Source: Nocardioides caeni (GTDB lineage Bacteria > Actinomycetota > Actinomycetes > Propionibacteriales > Nocardioidaceae). Taken from it: a stretch of 64,000 nt of DNA. Under the pieces are notes generated by a model, which saw nothing but the letters and a program-made list of their open reading frames with translations, was not told the origin of the DNA and did not search any database. The DNA lies in contig NZ_STGW01000005.1 in the NCBI RefSeq assembly GCF_004912195.1, positions 192,404 through 256,403 of the forward strand, written 5' to 3'. Position 1 is the first letter of the stretch; each line of letters opens with the position of its first letter. This document shows positions 33,426 to 41,569 of the stretch, in pieces. Position numbers and translations under genes: made by a program.

Positions 33426-34649
33426 ATGGCCACGCACGACCTCGCGCTGCGGGCCCGCGACCTGGTGCGGATCCACGACGCGGTGCTCGCCGGCACCGCG
33501 CCGCCGGAGCGTCCGCGGGCCGTCGTGTCGCGGTCGTGGTCGCGGGTGATCGGGATGGGCGTGGATCCCGACGGGCGCAACGGGCGCGACCCGTTGCTGC
33601 CGGGCGAGGTGGACGAGCGGCGTCGTACCTCCCGCCTGTCGTTGGTGATCGACGAGATCCGCGAGCTCCTGCTCAGTGCCGCCGACGCCTCCAACTACCT
33701 GGTCGTCGTGACGGACGCCGACGGCATCGTGTTGTGGCGCAGCGGATCGCCGCGGGTGAAGCGTCAGGCGGACGGCCTCGGCTTTGCCGAGGGCGCGCTG
33801 TGGACTGAGGGAGCCGTCGGCACGAACGCGATCGGCACCGCGCTCGAGGAGGGCGCCCCGGTCCAGCTGTTCTCCGCCGAGCACTTCGAGCGCGCCCAGG
33901 TGCCCTGGTACTGCACGGCCTCCCCCATCCACGATCCGGTCGACGGCTCGCTCCTCGGGATCGTCGACGTCAGCGGTCCCGCCCTGACGCTCCATCCCGC
34001 GATCGAGGCGCTCGTGACCGCGTCCGTGCGTCTGGCCGAAGCGCGGCTGTGGCGCCACCACGGGGAGCGACTCGAGCAGCTTCGGCGTTCCGCCGAGCCG
34101 CTGCTGTCCGGGGCCAACGGTCCGCTGCTGGTCGTGGACGACCACGGCTGGGTCGCGGCCCATCAGGGAGTGGCCGTGCGCGACCGAGTCGAGGCGCCCC
34201 GTGCCGACCGTGCCCTCGCTGTCCCGGGACTCGGGCTCTGCTTGCCCGAGCGGCTGCGGGGCGGCTGGCTGATCCGGCCGCGAACCAGCGCCGCGAGTCT
34301 GCGGGCGACCCTCGATCTGTCGACGTCGCCGGCGACGCTGGAGGTCCGCGGTGGCGATGCCCCCTGGCGGGTGGCCCTGTCGCCCCGGCACGCCGAGATC
34401 CTCACCGCGCTGGGAGCCGCCGGACGCGGAGGTCTGACGGCGAGCGTGCTCAGCCACCGGCTGTACGGCGATGGGGAACACCAGGTCACGGTGCGGGCCG
34501 AGATCTCTCGGATGCGCCGCGCCCTCGGTGCGCTGCTCGCCACGAGCCCCTACCGGCTCGGCGAGGGCGTCGACCTGAGCGTCGTCGGCGACCCCGCCGA
34601 CCCCGCCGACCCTGCCGACCCCGGCGATCTCAGCGGTCGAAACCGATGA
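33426..34649 (+). CDS. GAF-domain transcriptional regulator
   Basis: A 407-aa protein from the ATG at 33426; the open frame upstream is a shadow of the divergent gene. The N-terminal part (about 60-200) is a GAF-type sensor with GLGFAEGALWTEGAVGTNAI and PVQLFSAEHFERAQVPWYC, as in AcoR-type activators, but no sigma-54 AAA+ domain follows. The C-terminal LSPRHAEILTALGAAGRGGL and TVRAEISRMRRALG form a winged-helix-like output domain found in actinobacterial relatives. The tail has a triple ADP repeat. It probably senses a small molecule and controls the monooxygenase. Confidence 0.8.
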   Translation: MATHDLALRARDLVRIHDAVLAGTAPPERPRAVVSRSWSRVIGMGVDPDGRNGRDPLLPGEVDERRRTSRLSLVIDEIRELLLSAADASNYLVVVTDADGIVLWRSGSPRVKRQADGLGFAEGALWTEGAVGTNAIGTALEEGAPVQLFSAEHFERAQVPWYCTASPIHDPVDGSLLGIVDVSGPALTLHPAIEALVTASVRLAEARLWRHHGERLEQLRRSAEPLLSGANGPLLVVDDHGWVAAHQGVAVRDRVEAPRADRALAVPGLGLCLPERLRGGWLIRPRTSAASLRATLDLSTSPATLEVRGGDAPWRVALSPRHAEILTALGAAGRGGLTASVLSHRLYGDGEHQVTVRAEISRMRRALGALLATSPYRLGEGVDLSVVGDPADPADPADPGDLSGRNR

Positions 34650-35457
34650 GCGAGTGCTCGTTGTCGCGCCAGGCCTGAGCGGCGGCCGTGGTCACCGGCC
34701 CGGGGGCGACCAGCTCGCGATCGTCCCAGCGGTGCACGCCCTGCACGTCCCGGGTCGTGGAGACGAGGAAGACCTCGTCTGCCGCCTGCGCCACCTCGAT
34801 CGGCTCGTCCACCTCGACTCCACCGAACCAGTCCAGGACGAGGTCGCGGGTGACGCCCGCGAGGCAGCCGCTCGCCAACGTCGGGGTCCGTAGCTCTCCG
34901 TCGATGACGTAGAAGACGTTGGTGCCGGTGCCCTCGCACAGGTGACCGGCCAGGTTCGCGAAGATCGCCTCGGTGGCGCCGGCCTGCCGCGCCGCGGCCA
35001 GGGCGACGACGTTCTCCGCATAGGACGTGGTCTTCAGACCAGCCAGCGGCCCGCGCTCGTTGCGCGGCCAGCCGACCGTGACGGCGCTGGTGGTGGGGGC
35101 GGCCGGCTCCATCGGCGCCGCCACCACGATGTGGGTCAACGGCTCGTCCCCACGGCCACTGCCCAGCGGCGCATTGCCGCCGGTCACGGTGATGCGCAGA
35201 CGCCCCAGCGGCATCGCGTCGCTCTCGAGCACGGCGAGCACTCCTCGTCGTACGGCGTCGAGGTCGAGACCGATCAGACCCAGCCCTGCCGCGGACCGGG
35301 CGAGCCGGTCGAGGTGACGCTGCAACGCGAACGGTTGACCGTCGACGACCTTGACCGCCTCGAAGACGGCGTCGCCCACCGTCAGGCCGTGATCGGTCAC
35401 TGGCACCGCGGGAGCGCTCGCGTCGGGCAGCAGCTCACCGTTGATCCACACACGCAT
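34630..35457 (-). CDS. pabC: Class IV aminotransferase, 4-amino-4-deoxychorismate lyase-like
   Basis: A 275-aa PLP enzyme from the ATG at 35457 (MRVWINGELLPD). Fold type IV features: TDHGLTVGDAVFEAVKVVDG near the N-terminus, the PLP Lys in LAGLKTTSYAENVVALAAA, and EAIFANLAGHLCEGTGTNVF. It matches aminodeoxychorismate lyase (folate pathway) in size and motifs, though a D-amino-acid or branched-chain aminotransferase cannot be excluded. It overlaps the GAF regulator gene by 20 nt, tail to tail. Confidence 0.78.
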   Translation of the reverse strand: MRVWINGELLPDASAPAVPVTDHGLTVGDAVFEAVKVVDGQPFALQRHLDRLARSAAGLGLIGLDLDAVRRGVLAVLESDAMPLGRLRITVTGGNAPLGSGRGDEPLTHIVVAAPMEPAAPTTSAVTVGWPRNERGPLAGLKTTSYAENVVALAAARQAGATEAIFANLAGHLCEGTGTNVFYVIDGELRTPTLASGCLAGVTRDLVLDWFGGVEVDEPIEVAQAADEVFLVSTTRDVQGVHRWDDRELVAPGPVTTAAAQAWRDNEHSLIGFDR

Positions 35458-35581
35458 GACGCCCACCCTAGAGGCCCCCGACATGCCCAAGTGGACCCCC
35501 ATTTTGGCGCCGTTCACCGGATCGGCTAATGTTCTCAACCGCACCACAGAGCGGCCGGAAACGGCGGCAAAGCGGTGCGAT

Positions 35582-35654
35582 GCGGACATAGCTCAGTTGG
35601 TAGAGCGCAACCTTGCCAAGGTTGAGGTCGCGAGTTCGAGTCTCGTTGTCCGCT
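35582..35654 (+). tRNA. tRNA-Gly (anticodon GCC)
   Basis: A 73-nt cloverleaf. The acceptor GCGGACA pairs with TGTCCGC, the anticodon stem CAACC/GGTTG holds the loop TTGCCAA, and the T-loop reads GAGTTCGAGTCTC. It is the first of three clustered tRNAs. Confidence 0.95.
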
Positions 35655-35718
35655 CGGAGAGGTCAGGCCCCTGGCTGACCAGGTCAGTCCAGCGTGATTG
35701 TCCTGGGCAGGCCTCCGC

Positions 35719-35789
35719 GGTGGGTTGGCCGAGAGGCGAGGCAACGGACTGCAAATCCGTGTACACGGGTTCAAATCCCGTACCCACCT
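35719..35789 (+). tRNA. tRNA-Cys (anticodon GCA)
   Basis: A 71-nt cloverleaf. The acceptor GGTGGGT pairs with ACCCACC, the anticodon stem ACGGA/TCCGT holds the loop CTGCAAA, and the T-arm reads CGGGTTCAAATCCCG. It is the middle gene of the Gly-Cys-Val cluster. Confidence 0.95.
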
Positions 35790-35817
35790 CCACCACACAA
35801 CTCCACAGCACCACCTC

Positions 35818-35889
35818 GGGCGATTGGCGCAGCGGTAGCGCGCTTCCTTGACACGGAAGAGGTCACTGGTTCAAACCCAGTATCGCCCA
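35818..35889 (+). tRNA. tRNA-Val (anticodon GAC)
   Basis: A 72-nt cloverleaf. The acceptor GGGCGAT pairs with ATCGCCC, the anticodon stem CTTCC/GGAAG holds the loop TTGACAC (anticodon GAC), and the T-arm reads CTGGTTCAAACCCAG. CCA follows at 35890-35892, supplied by the element B copy. It is the insertion site of element B. Confidence 0.95.
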
Positions 35890-35893
35890 CCAG
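35870..35893 (+). repeat. attL core of element B (in tRNA-Val)
   Basis: A 24-bp sequence identical to 59507-59530, covering the T-arm, acceptor and CCA of tRNA-Val(GAC). It overlaps almost all of the core used by element A, with one base differing. Confidence 0.9.
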
Positions 35894-35906
35894 TAAAGCC
35901 GCAGGT

Positions 35907-35940
35907 CAGAGGCCCTTTTGGGGCCTCTGTTCTGCTTTTC
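35907..35940 (+). terminator. Terminator after tRNA-Val(GAC), supplied by element B
   Basis: AGAGGCCC (35908-35915) pairs with GGGCCTCT (35921-35928) around TTTTG, followed by GTTCTGCTTTTC. It is the likely new terminator of the tRNA cluster. Confidence 0.7.
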
Positions 35941-35964
35941 GTGCAACATACGTGCAACAAGGAT
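35936..35964 (+). repeat. Arm-type tandem repeat, left end of element B
   Basis: Two GTGCAACA repeats (35941-35948 and 35952-35959) within a longer block starting TTTTCGTGCAACA. The same block recurs at 59365-59392 next to the integrase, in the same orientation. This is the pattern of integrase arm sites. Confidence 0.6.
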
Positions 35965-35991
35965 TCGGCGCGCGCACCTCGTCAGCGGCAC

Positions 35992-36189
35992 TCAGAGTTG
36001 CGCTGTGGGCATCTTTTGCGGAGTGGCTTCTAGGTCGTCGAGCTTGATCCGGATGGCCCGCTTTCCGCAGCGGTACGCCGGAAGCGTGCCGGCTGCGATC
36101 CAGCGCCGGATCGTCCTGACCGAGACCGACATGGACTCGGCCGCCTCCTCGAGGCTCACGTAGACCGCGATGGCTCGTCGCTCAGCCAT
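35992..36189 (-). CDS. Excisionase-like HTH protein of element B
   Basis: A 65-aa protein. VYVSLEEAAESMSVSVRTIRRW and AGTLPAYRCGKRAIRIKLDDLE match the Xis/MerR-like winged helix of actinobacterial integrative elements. Close to the att site, it probably controls excision direction. It overlaps the upstream HTH gene by 8 nt. Confidence 0.8.
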   Translation of the reverse strand: MAERRAIAVYVSLEEAAESMSVSVRTIRRWIAAGTLPAYRCGKRAIRIKLDDLEATPQKMPTAQL

Positions 36190-36421
36190 CGGAACGCACC
36201 TCGACCTGGGTGACCTTGGCGGAGGCCAGGAAGCAACGGGCCTCCGCGACCGTCACGTAGAGCCGGCCAACGCCCTGAAAGCGCGTCCATCGCGGGCCGA
36301 TGCCACGGCGACGCCAGTCACGGACGGTGCGTTGCGGTGTGCGGATGAGTTCGCAGAACTCCTCGAACAGGATCAGGCCGTTGTCGTCCCAGTCCTCGGG
36401 GATCCCGATGGGTGTCACCAT
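36182..36421 (-). CDS. Small HTH DNA-binding protein
   Basis: A 79-aa protein from the ATG at 36421, with AAAGG seven bases upstream. LILFEEFCELIRTPQRTVRDW followed by GIGPRWTRFQGVGRLYVTVAE is a helix-turn-helix with wing, similar to AlpA/MerR-type proteins. It is co-transcribed with the Xis-like gene and downstream of the relaxase, so a regulatory or accessory mobilization role is plausible. Confidence 0.65.
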   Translation of the reverse strand: MVTPIGIPEDWDDNGLILFEEFCELIRTPQRTVRDWRRRGIGPRWTRFQGVGRLYVTVAEARCFLASAKVTQVEVRSDG

Positions 36422-36591
36422 CACGTCGCCTTTCGTTGCTGGCCGCCGACGGGTTCGGCGACTCTGGTTGAGAAGCACCGCCCCTCGTGTGGGTCGGACG
36501 TCCGCTGACCGCTCGTGTCGAGACCGGCTGCTCCTTGGTCACCTAAGTCGTCTCAGGTCCCGCGAGCGATCACCTGAACGATGGGACTTGG

Positions 36592-39264
36592 TCAACGACC
36601 GATTCCCTGCCCCCGCGGAGGGGTGCTCAGGGGTTGCCGCTCTTCAAGCCGCCGCGGGCGCTCGGCCAGTCCGTCGGTCAGGGCGGCGGCCTGCAGTGAT
36701 TCGGAATGCGCCAGCGCCCGTGTGCCGTAGCGCTCGATGTCCTCGTCGACGCGGGTCGCTGCGTGTCCTGGGCCGAGGTCGGCTCGATTGCGACTGAACA
36801 CGCCCGCCCATTGCTCGCGGGCGTCCTCGACAGAATCGGCGACCATGTGGGCGACGTTGCTGTGGCGGCCGCGGGTCATGGCGACGTACGCAGATGCTGC
36901 TCCGGTGGTCTCGCCCACGACGAGGTGGGCGGAGTCGACGGTCTCGCCCTGGGCGCCGTAGACGGTCGAGGCGAAGGCCAGTTCGACGTGCCGGTCGGCG
37001 TAGGCGGCGGGCAGTTCTCGTTGACCGGCGCGACCGGTGACCAGCAGGCTCCCGTCGTCGCCGATACCGGCGACGGTCCACACGTCGCGGTTGGCGACGC
37101 CGAGCTCGCGGTCATTGCGACGCGTCGCGACACGGTCACCGAGGCCGATCCGCTCACCACTGCGGGTGACGGGCTCACCGTTCCGCTCATCACGGGGCTG
37201 GCGGTGGTCGCGGATGGCGGCGTTGAGCGCGCCGACCTGTTCGCGGGTGTCGGCGATGATCAGGTCCTCGCTTGCGGCGCCGATGTCCGCGAGGGCGGCG
37301 GTGCGTTCGACATCGGTGGCGTGAACGCTGATGAGTCCGCGCTCGAGGAGGGCGTCGAAGACGTCGGCTGGGTGGTCGCCTTCGCGCATCTTCAGGCTGA
37401 GGTCGGCGTACTCCGGATCGACGAATCGATGCACGGACTCGAGCTCGAGATGTGCGGTTGGTGGTGTCCAGCGTGCGGCGATGTCGAGTAGCCCGCCGCG
37501 ACCGACGGCGGGCAGTTGGTGGCGGTCCCCGAGAAGCGCAACAGTCGCGCAGGCGCGGTCGGCGATCGCAAACAGTGCGCGGGCAGTGTCCTGGTCGAGC
37601 ATCCCGGCTTCGTCGATGAGCAGGACGTCGCCGGGTGACAGCCGTGCGGCGACGTTGATCTGTTCGCGGGCGAGGTTGATGCGTGACCAGTGGCCGTCCT
37701 GGTCCCATCGGAAACCATTTTGGTGGATGAGCCAAGCCGCGGAGAACGCATCGGTGCCGACCTGCTGTCGCGCAGCCTGTGCTGCTTTGAGGGTCGGTGT
37801 GACGACAAGAAGTCGGCGGTACTGCGCATCGAGGGCAGCGCGGGCGGCGGCGAGGGTGGTGGTCTTTCCGGTGCCGGCCGCACCCTCAATGACGAGGAGG
37901 CCGGCGTCGCCGGCAAGTGCCGCGACGACCGCCCGTTGCGCGGCATCGAGGTGGTCGCTGTTCGTGATCCGGCCCGGACGTTGGACCGGTTGCAGTACGC
38001 GCGTTGCGATGGCGTCGATGAGTTTCGCTTCGACGTCGAGTACCCGGTCGGAGGTGAGGTTCCTGATGTGGTCCGGCACGTCACCGCGTTCGCGCAACGG
38101 CCGGCAGCAGGCGACCGCGCGTGCGGTGAGGTCTTCGGCCAGCTCCGTGCGTGCGGCTCGGTCGGCGATGATGCCGACCGCGGGGATCAGTTTCTCGACT
38201 TCGCCGCGAATGTCGGCGGCGTTCCAGGCCGAGCGTTTCGCTCCGAGCCGGGTGAGGACGAGATCAACGGCAGCGTCGCGACGCAACCGACCGATAGTCG
38301 TCGCTCGAACCTCGACGGGTTCTATCGGTAGACGGAAGCCGAGGTCGTGCAGCTCGACGTTCCACCGAGTGACAAGGTCGACGCCGTCGGCCGGTACAAC
38401 CTTGTCGGGACGTGCATCAGCCCACGCGCGACGATCCCACGACTGTCGCAGCTTCGGCCCCGGCTCCTCGCCGGGGTGCTCGGTGCGCCATGCGGCTTCG
38501 TAGCGGTCGACGTTGCGGTTGATCTGCGAGGTTCGTTGGCTGAACCGACCGGCGTACGGCGCGAGCTGCTGAATCTCGCCGGAGTCGTCGAGCGTGTAGC
38601 CATGTTCGGCGAGCGCGGTGCGGAACTCGGGGTCGCACATCACGGCGGCGTGACCGATGCCATTGAGCGCCTCGATGGAGTCAACAACTCCGACGGAGTG
38701 CAAGCCACGCCATGCACCTGCCGCGTGCACGCGCGCGTTTATCTGAACGTGCAGGTGACGGTGCGGGTCACCGGCACGCGATGTGTAGTGCCGCACGACC
38801 GCGGCCTCGATCTTCTCGACGGGTACCTGGACCTGGCGTCCGCGCGGACCGACGCGTGTGGTTGCGTGCTGGGCAACCCACCCGATGACCTCCTCGGCCG
38901 CGCGGGTCTGTGCCGCTTCGTAAGCAGCAGCGAGATCCGGATGGAGTGCGGCCGCGAGCGACCAGGTCTTGGGTCCATTGACGACCACCTCGACGAACCT
39001 CAACGCGCGATCGTCATCGCGCAACCGGCCCTTCGGCTGACCGGTGGACACGTCGTACCCGGCCACCCACTTTTCGTACGTCGGGCCGTCGAGATCGGGA
39101 CGCCGATCGATGACAGTTCCGTCGCCGCTCACGTTGACGGCGTAGTGCTCGGCAACGCCGCTTCCCTCGGCGAGGTAGTAGTCATCGCCACGTGAGTGGT
39201 CGGCCTCGACATAGGAGCGTGCGGCGGCTGCCGAGCCGCGGTAGAACTTCACCCCACCGTGCAT
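36592..39264 (-). CDS. MobF-family relaxase/helicase (TrwC/TraA-like)
   Basis: An 890-aa conjugative relaxase that nicks at oriT and unwinds the strand. The ATG at 39264 has GAGGA upstream; a GTG at 39288 is an alternative start. The N-terminal relaxase domain has the three-His metal motif HYTSRAGDPHRHLHVQINAR, and N-terminal Tyr residues (SRGDDYYLAEG) could be nucleophiles. A RecD-like helicase follows, with Walker A in EGAAGTGKTTTLAAAR, Walker B in VLLIDEAGMLD, and C-terminal motifs STVYGAQGETVDSAH and AYVAMTRGRHSN. It is compact for the family and the only mobilization gene in the element. Confidence 0.93.
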   Translation of the reverse strand: MHGGVKFYRGSAAAARSYVEADHSRGDDYYLAEGSGVAEHYAVNVSGDGTVIDRRPDLDGPTYEKWVAGYDVSTGQPKGRLRDDDRALRFVEVVVNGPKTWSLAAALHPDLAAAYEAAQTRAAEEVIGWVAQHATTRVGPRGRQVQVPVEKIEAAVVRHYTSRAGDPHRHLHVQINARVHAAGAWRGLHSVGVVDSIEALNGIGHAAVMCDPEFRTALAEHGYTLDDSGEIQQLAPYAGRFSQRTSQINRNVDRYEAAWRTEHPGEEPGPKLRQSWDRRAWADARPDKVVPADGVDLVTRWNVELHDLGFRLPIEPVEVRATTIGRLRRDAAVDLVLTRLGAKRSAWNAADIRGEVEKLIPAVGIIADRAARTELAEDLTARAVACCRPLRERGDVPDHIRNLTSDRVLDVEAKLIDAIATRVLQPVQRPGRITNSDHLDAAQRAVVAALAGDAGLLVIEGAAGTGKTTTLAAARAALDAQYRRLLVVTPTLKAAQAARQQVGTDAFSAAWLIHQNGFRWDQDGHWSRINLAREQINVAARLSPGDVLLIDEAGMLDQDTARALFAIADRACATVALLGDRHQLPAVGRGGLLDIAARWTPPTAHLELESVHRFVDPEYADLSLKMREGDHPADVFDALLERGLISVHATDVERTAALADIGAASEDLIIADTREQVGALNAAIRDHRQPRDERNGEPVTRSGERIGLGDRVATRRNDRELGVANRDVWTVAGIGDDGSLLVTGRAGQRELPAAYADRHVELAFASTVYGAQGETVDSAHLVVGETTGAASAYVAMTRGRHSNVAHMVADSVEDAREQWAGVFSRNRADLGPGHAATRVDEDIERYGTRALAHSESLQAAALTDGLAERPRRLEERQPLSTPPRGQGIGR

Positions 39265-39317
39265 GATGTCCTCGTCACCGCCCGTCACGTCTCGTCAAAG
39301 ACCCCTGAAATGACACC

Positions 39318-39360
39318 GGTCCGTCCCCCCGGGGGACGGACCATCTACGAACCTTCGTAG
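39318..39360. other. Candidate oriT: two adjacent inverted repeats upstream of the relaxase gene
   Basis: GGTCCGTCCCCC (39318-39329) and GGGGGACGGACC (39331-39342) are perfect 12-bp arms around one base. CTACGAA (39345-39351) and TTCGTAG (39354-39360) are perfect 7-bp arms around CC. MobF origins typically have inverted repeats beside the nic site, next to the relaxase gene. The nic base itself cannot be assigned. A terminator or operator is the alternative. Confidence 0.5.
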
Positions 39361-40150
39361 CATGCGTGCCGCCCGGTTTCGAGCCTTCCAATCACCTGGT
39401 GGGGATCGGGTTTTGGGACTCGCCAGCGTCCGTCAACAATCGTCATTGGGGCTCACAGCTGAATGCAGCAATGAGATGTACTCAGTGATGTCCTCGGGGT
39501 CGCACAAGGTGCGACTGCAGGGGCAGACGACCACCAAGCGGGACGTTCCCGGAGGCACAGGGCCGACGGTTCGCGGGCTGCGCGGGCGCCGCGGCAGAAG
39601 CTATGTAGAGCTGCCGCGCATGCCGATCGACGACAGCACCGGAGGTCGTCTTGGCGTCGATTTACGTTGACCCAGTCGATCCTCGACGATGAGAATCGAT
39701 CTAGCGGATGCCGAAGATGTTGGGACCCCGCACCGTCTTCTATCAGCAGTCCCCTGGGCTGCGAACAGCGTGGGTTGTGTAGGCGTTGCGTTTCGCTTGG
39801 CCGCCTTCGCCGAGCGCGACCCGCACGATCATGCCAGCGCTCTCAACTGGTCTTTGCGCACTTCCTTGAGTTCAGAGGACGTTCGTTGTCCTGGCTGCTC
39901 GGGGACGAGCCGGGAGTCGGCGTCCACCAGATCGGCCCGAATGGGCTCCCCGCGGCTTGCGCATCATCGTGAGTGGCGGTGCTGGCCGGCAGTTTCCACA
40001 TCTACGACGACATCAGGTCCAGAACTGATCGAGTGACTCACATTCAGTCGCCGATGGCCCCAGGACTTCTCGGGGCCATCGCCATTTCGGACGCGGAGAT
40101 CTCGCCACCAATCCCGTCTATTCTTCACCGGGCTGTCACGAGGACGTTGC
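39361..40150. other. Gene-poor junction between mobilization module and cargo
   Basis: About 790 bp with several open frames of 90-115 codons, none with family resemblance or a good ribosome site. It contains the hairpin at 40052. It could hold part of oriT, a small RNA or decayed sequence; nothing can be supported. Confidence 0.5.
40052..40081 (-). terminator. Hairpin after the ten-gene cargo operon
   Basis: GATGGCCCC (40053-40061) pairs with GGGGCCATC (40072-40080), plus one flanking C-G pair, with a 10-nt loop. It lies 70 nt after the acyltransferase stop on the minus strand. There is no U-tract, so it may be rho-dependent or a stabilising hairpin. Confidence 0.5.
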
Positions 40151-40861
40151 TCATGACCGGCAGCGTGAGGATTGGTCGCTCGCGCCGTGTCGCTCTGCCA
40201 GTTGATCCAGCATCTGAGCCAGAGCGTCGGCAAGTCGGCGCGTACCGGCGATCGCCGCTTCGGGACCGGGCCCGAGCTGCCTGAGATCGGTCAGGTCAAG
40301 CGGCGGACCAATGTCGATGGTGACGGTGGGCCGTTTGAACAGTTTCGGGCGGCGGCTGTAGGCCGGCAGGATCTCTTCGGCGCCTCGTTGGGCAACGGGA
40401 ATGAGCGGCGCTCCTGATTCGATTGCCAGCCGCACAGCGCCTGTCTTGAGTTCCATCAAGCCGCCGTCAGGGTCCTTGGTGATCGTTCCTTCGGGATAGA
40501 CCACGAGCAGTGCACCGCTGCGAAGTGCCGTCAGGGCGGCGCCGAATCCGTCGGCACCATGAGATCGATCCACCTCCACATGTCCGGCCGCACGGAACCA
40601 CCTCCCTACGATCTTTTCTTCGAACAGGCTGCTCTTCGCAAGAAGCGCCGGGATCCTTCCGTTGGCGAGGACCATCTCGGCGACGAGTAACGGGTCCAGT
40701 TTGGAGATGTGGTTCGCGGCGAGTACGGCTGGGCCGCGTGCGGGTATCCGCTCGACTCCACGCCAGTCGCGCCGGCGCACCAGAATCAGAACCGGCTTGC
40801 AGATCACGACGGCCACCCACCAGGCAACGCCCCAGTCCGTGTGCCCTCCAGGAGACGTCAC
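40151..40861 (-). CDS. 1-acylglycerol-3-phosphate acyltransferase-like (PlsC family)
   Basis: A 236-aa membrane-associated acyltransferase. The NHxxxxD motif is AANHISKLDPLL and the glycerol-phosphate-binding block is VVYPEGTITKDPDGG. An N-terminal hydrophobic helix (WWVAVVICKPVLILV) anchors it. The GTG at 40861 is a tentative start; the frame is open well upstream, into the thioesterase gene. As the last gene of the cargo operon it could esterify fatty acids produced upstream, but the acceptor is unknown. Confidence 0.8.
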   Translation of the reverse strand: MTSPGGHTDWGVAWWVAVVICKPVLILVRRRDWRGVERIPARGPAVLAANHISKLDPLLVAEMVLANGRIPALLAKSSLFEEKIVGRWFRAAGHVEVDRSHGADGFGAALTALRSGALLVVYPEGTITKDPDGGLMELKTGAVRLAIESGAPLIPVAQRGAEEILPAYSRRPKLFKRPTVTIDIGPPLDLTDLRQLGPGPEAAIAGTRRLADALAQMLDQLAERHGASDQSSRCRS

Positions 40862-40919
40862 AGGATGATTGCCCGGGCCCTGCGAACCACGCGCCGCGCA
40901 CGTCGCGCATCTGCGGAGG

Positions 40920-41495
40920 TCATTGTCCTTGGCTCTGCTCTTGTTCGGCGCCGGCGGCGAAGTGACCGGGATCGACCACCACGAAGGTGGCGTCGGCTGA
41001 TCCGGTCTTCTTGCCGGTTGCATCAGACGCCTCAGCGTGCAGCAGGAGCCGGCGTCCTGTGCGATTCGTGACCTGTACCCGGAATGTGTAGGGATGGTGC
41101 AGTAGGAACGGCGCGTGATATTCGACGGTGAGACTGCGCGTGACAGCCAGTGCTCCGACGGTGTAGAGCGAGAAGCCGAAAAGGTCGTCGAAGGCGAGGG
41201 CCACAGCTCCACCGTGAGCGATGCCGGGAGCGCCGACCTGGGCCTCGTCGAACGAGTGCACCGCTTCAACGCCTGAGGCGGTGCGAACCGCGCGAAGGTG
41301 CAGACCGGCGGAATTGTCTGGCCCGCACCCCGCGCAGTGCGGGGAATGTGGCGGCAGCACCTGGCCGACCTCCACAGTGACCTGACCGGCGAGATGCGCC
41401 GCCCATCCAGCGATCAGACCCCCATCGCGGTAGTCGAGCTCTTCGTGCCGGACAACAGATGCGTAGTCGTAGTCGTGGTCCCCCAGTGTCGCCAT
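40920..41495 (-). CDS. PaaI-type hot-dog thioesterase (first copy)
   Basis: A 191-aa protein. The hot-dog core has GAPGIAHGGAVALAFDDLFGF, the catalytic-helix signature of PaaI-like acyl-CoA thioesterases, preceded by a PHCAGCGPDN cysteine motif. It hydrolyses acyl-CoA to acid and CoA, with chain specificity unknown. A clear paralogue lies at 51457 in the TetR module and shares the CxGCG and GIAHGGAVA blocks. It probably trims acyl-CoA made by the oxidation pathway. Confidence 0.85.
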   Translation of the reverse strand: MATLGDHDYDYASVVRHEELDYRDGGLIAGWAAHLAGQVTVEVGQVLPPHSPHCAGCGPDNSAGLHLRAVRTASGVEAVHSFDEAQVGAPGIAHGGAVALAFDDLFGFSLYTVGALAVTRSLTVEYHAPFLLHHPYTFRVQVTNRTGRRLLLHAEASDATGKKTGSADATFVVVDPGHFAAGAEQEQSQGQ

Positions 41496-41569
41496 GTGCG
41501 TCGCTCTTTCTTCTCCACGGACTTGATATCGCTCTTGATGCGATCGGTCATCGTGACGGCAGGAGTCGA

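Noticed and set aside
34590-34625. Tandem GCCGACCC repeats at the end of the GAF regulator gene
   Set aside because: A short in-frame Ala-Asp-Pro repeat at a protein tail; simple slippage is enough to explain it.
39362-39670. A 102-codon plus-strand open frame after the candidate oriT
   Set aside because: No ribosome site, odd composition and no recognisable motif.
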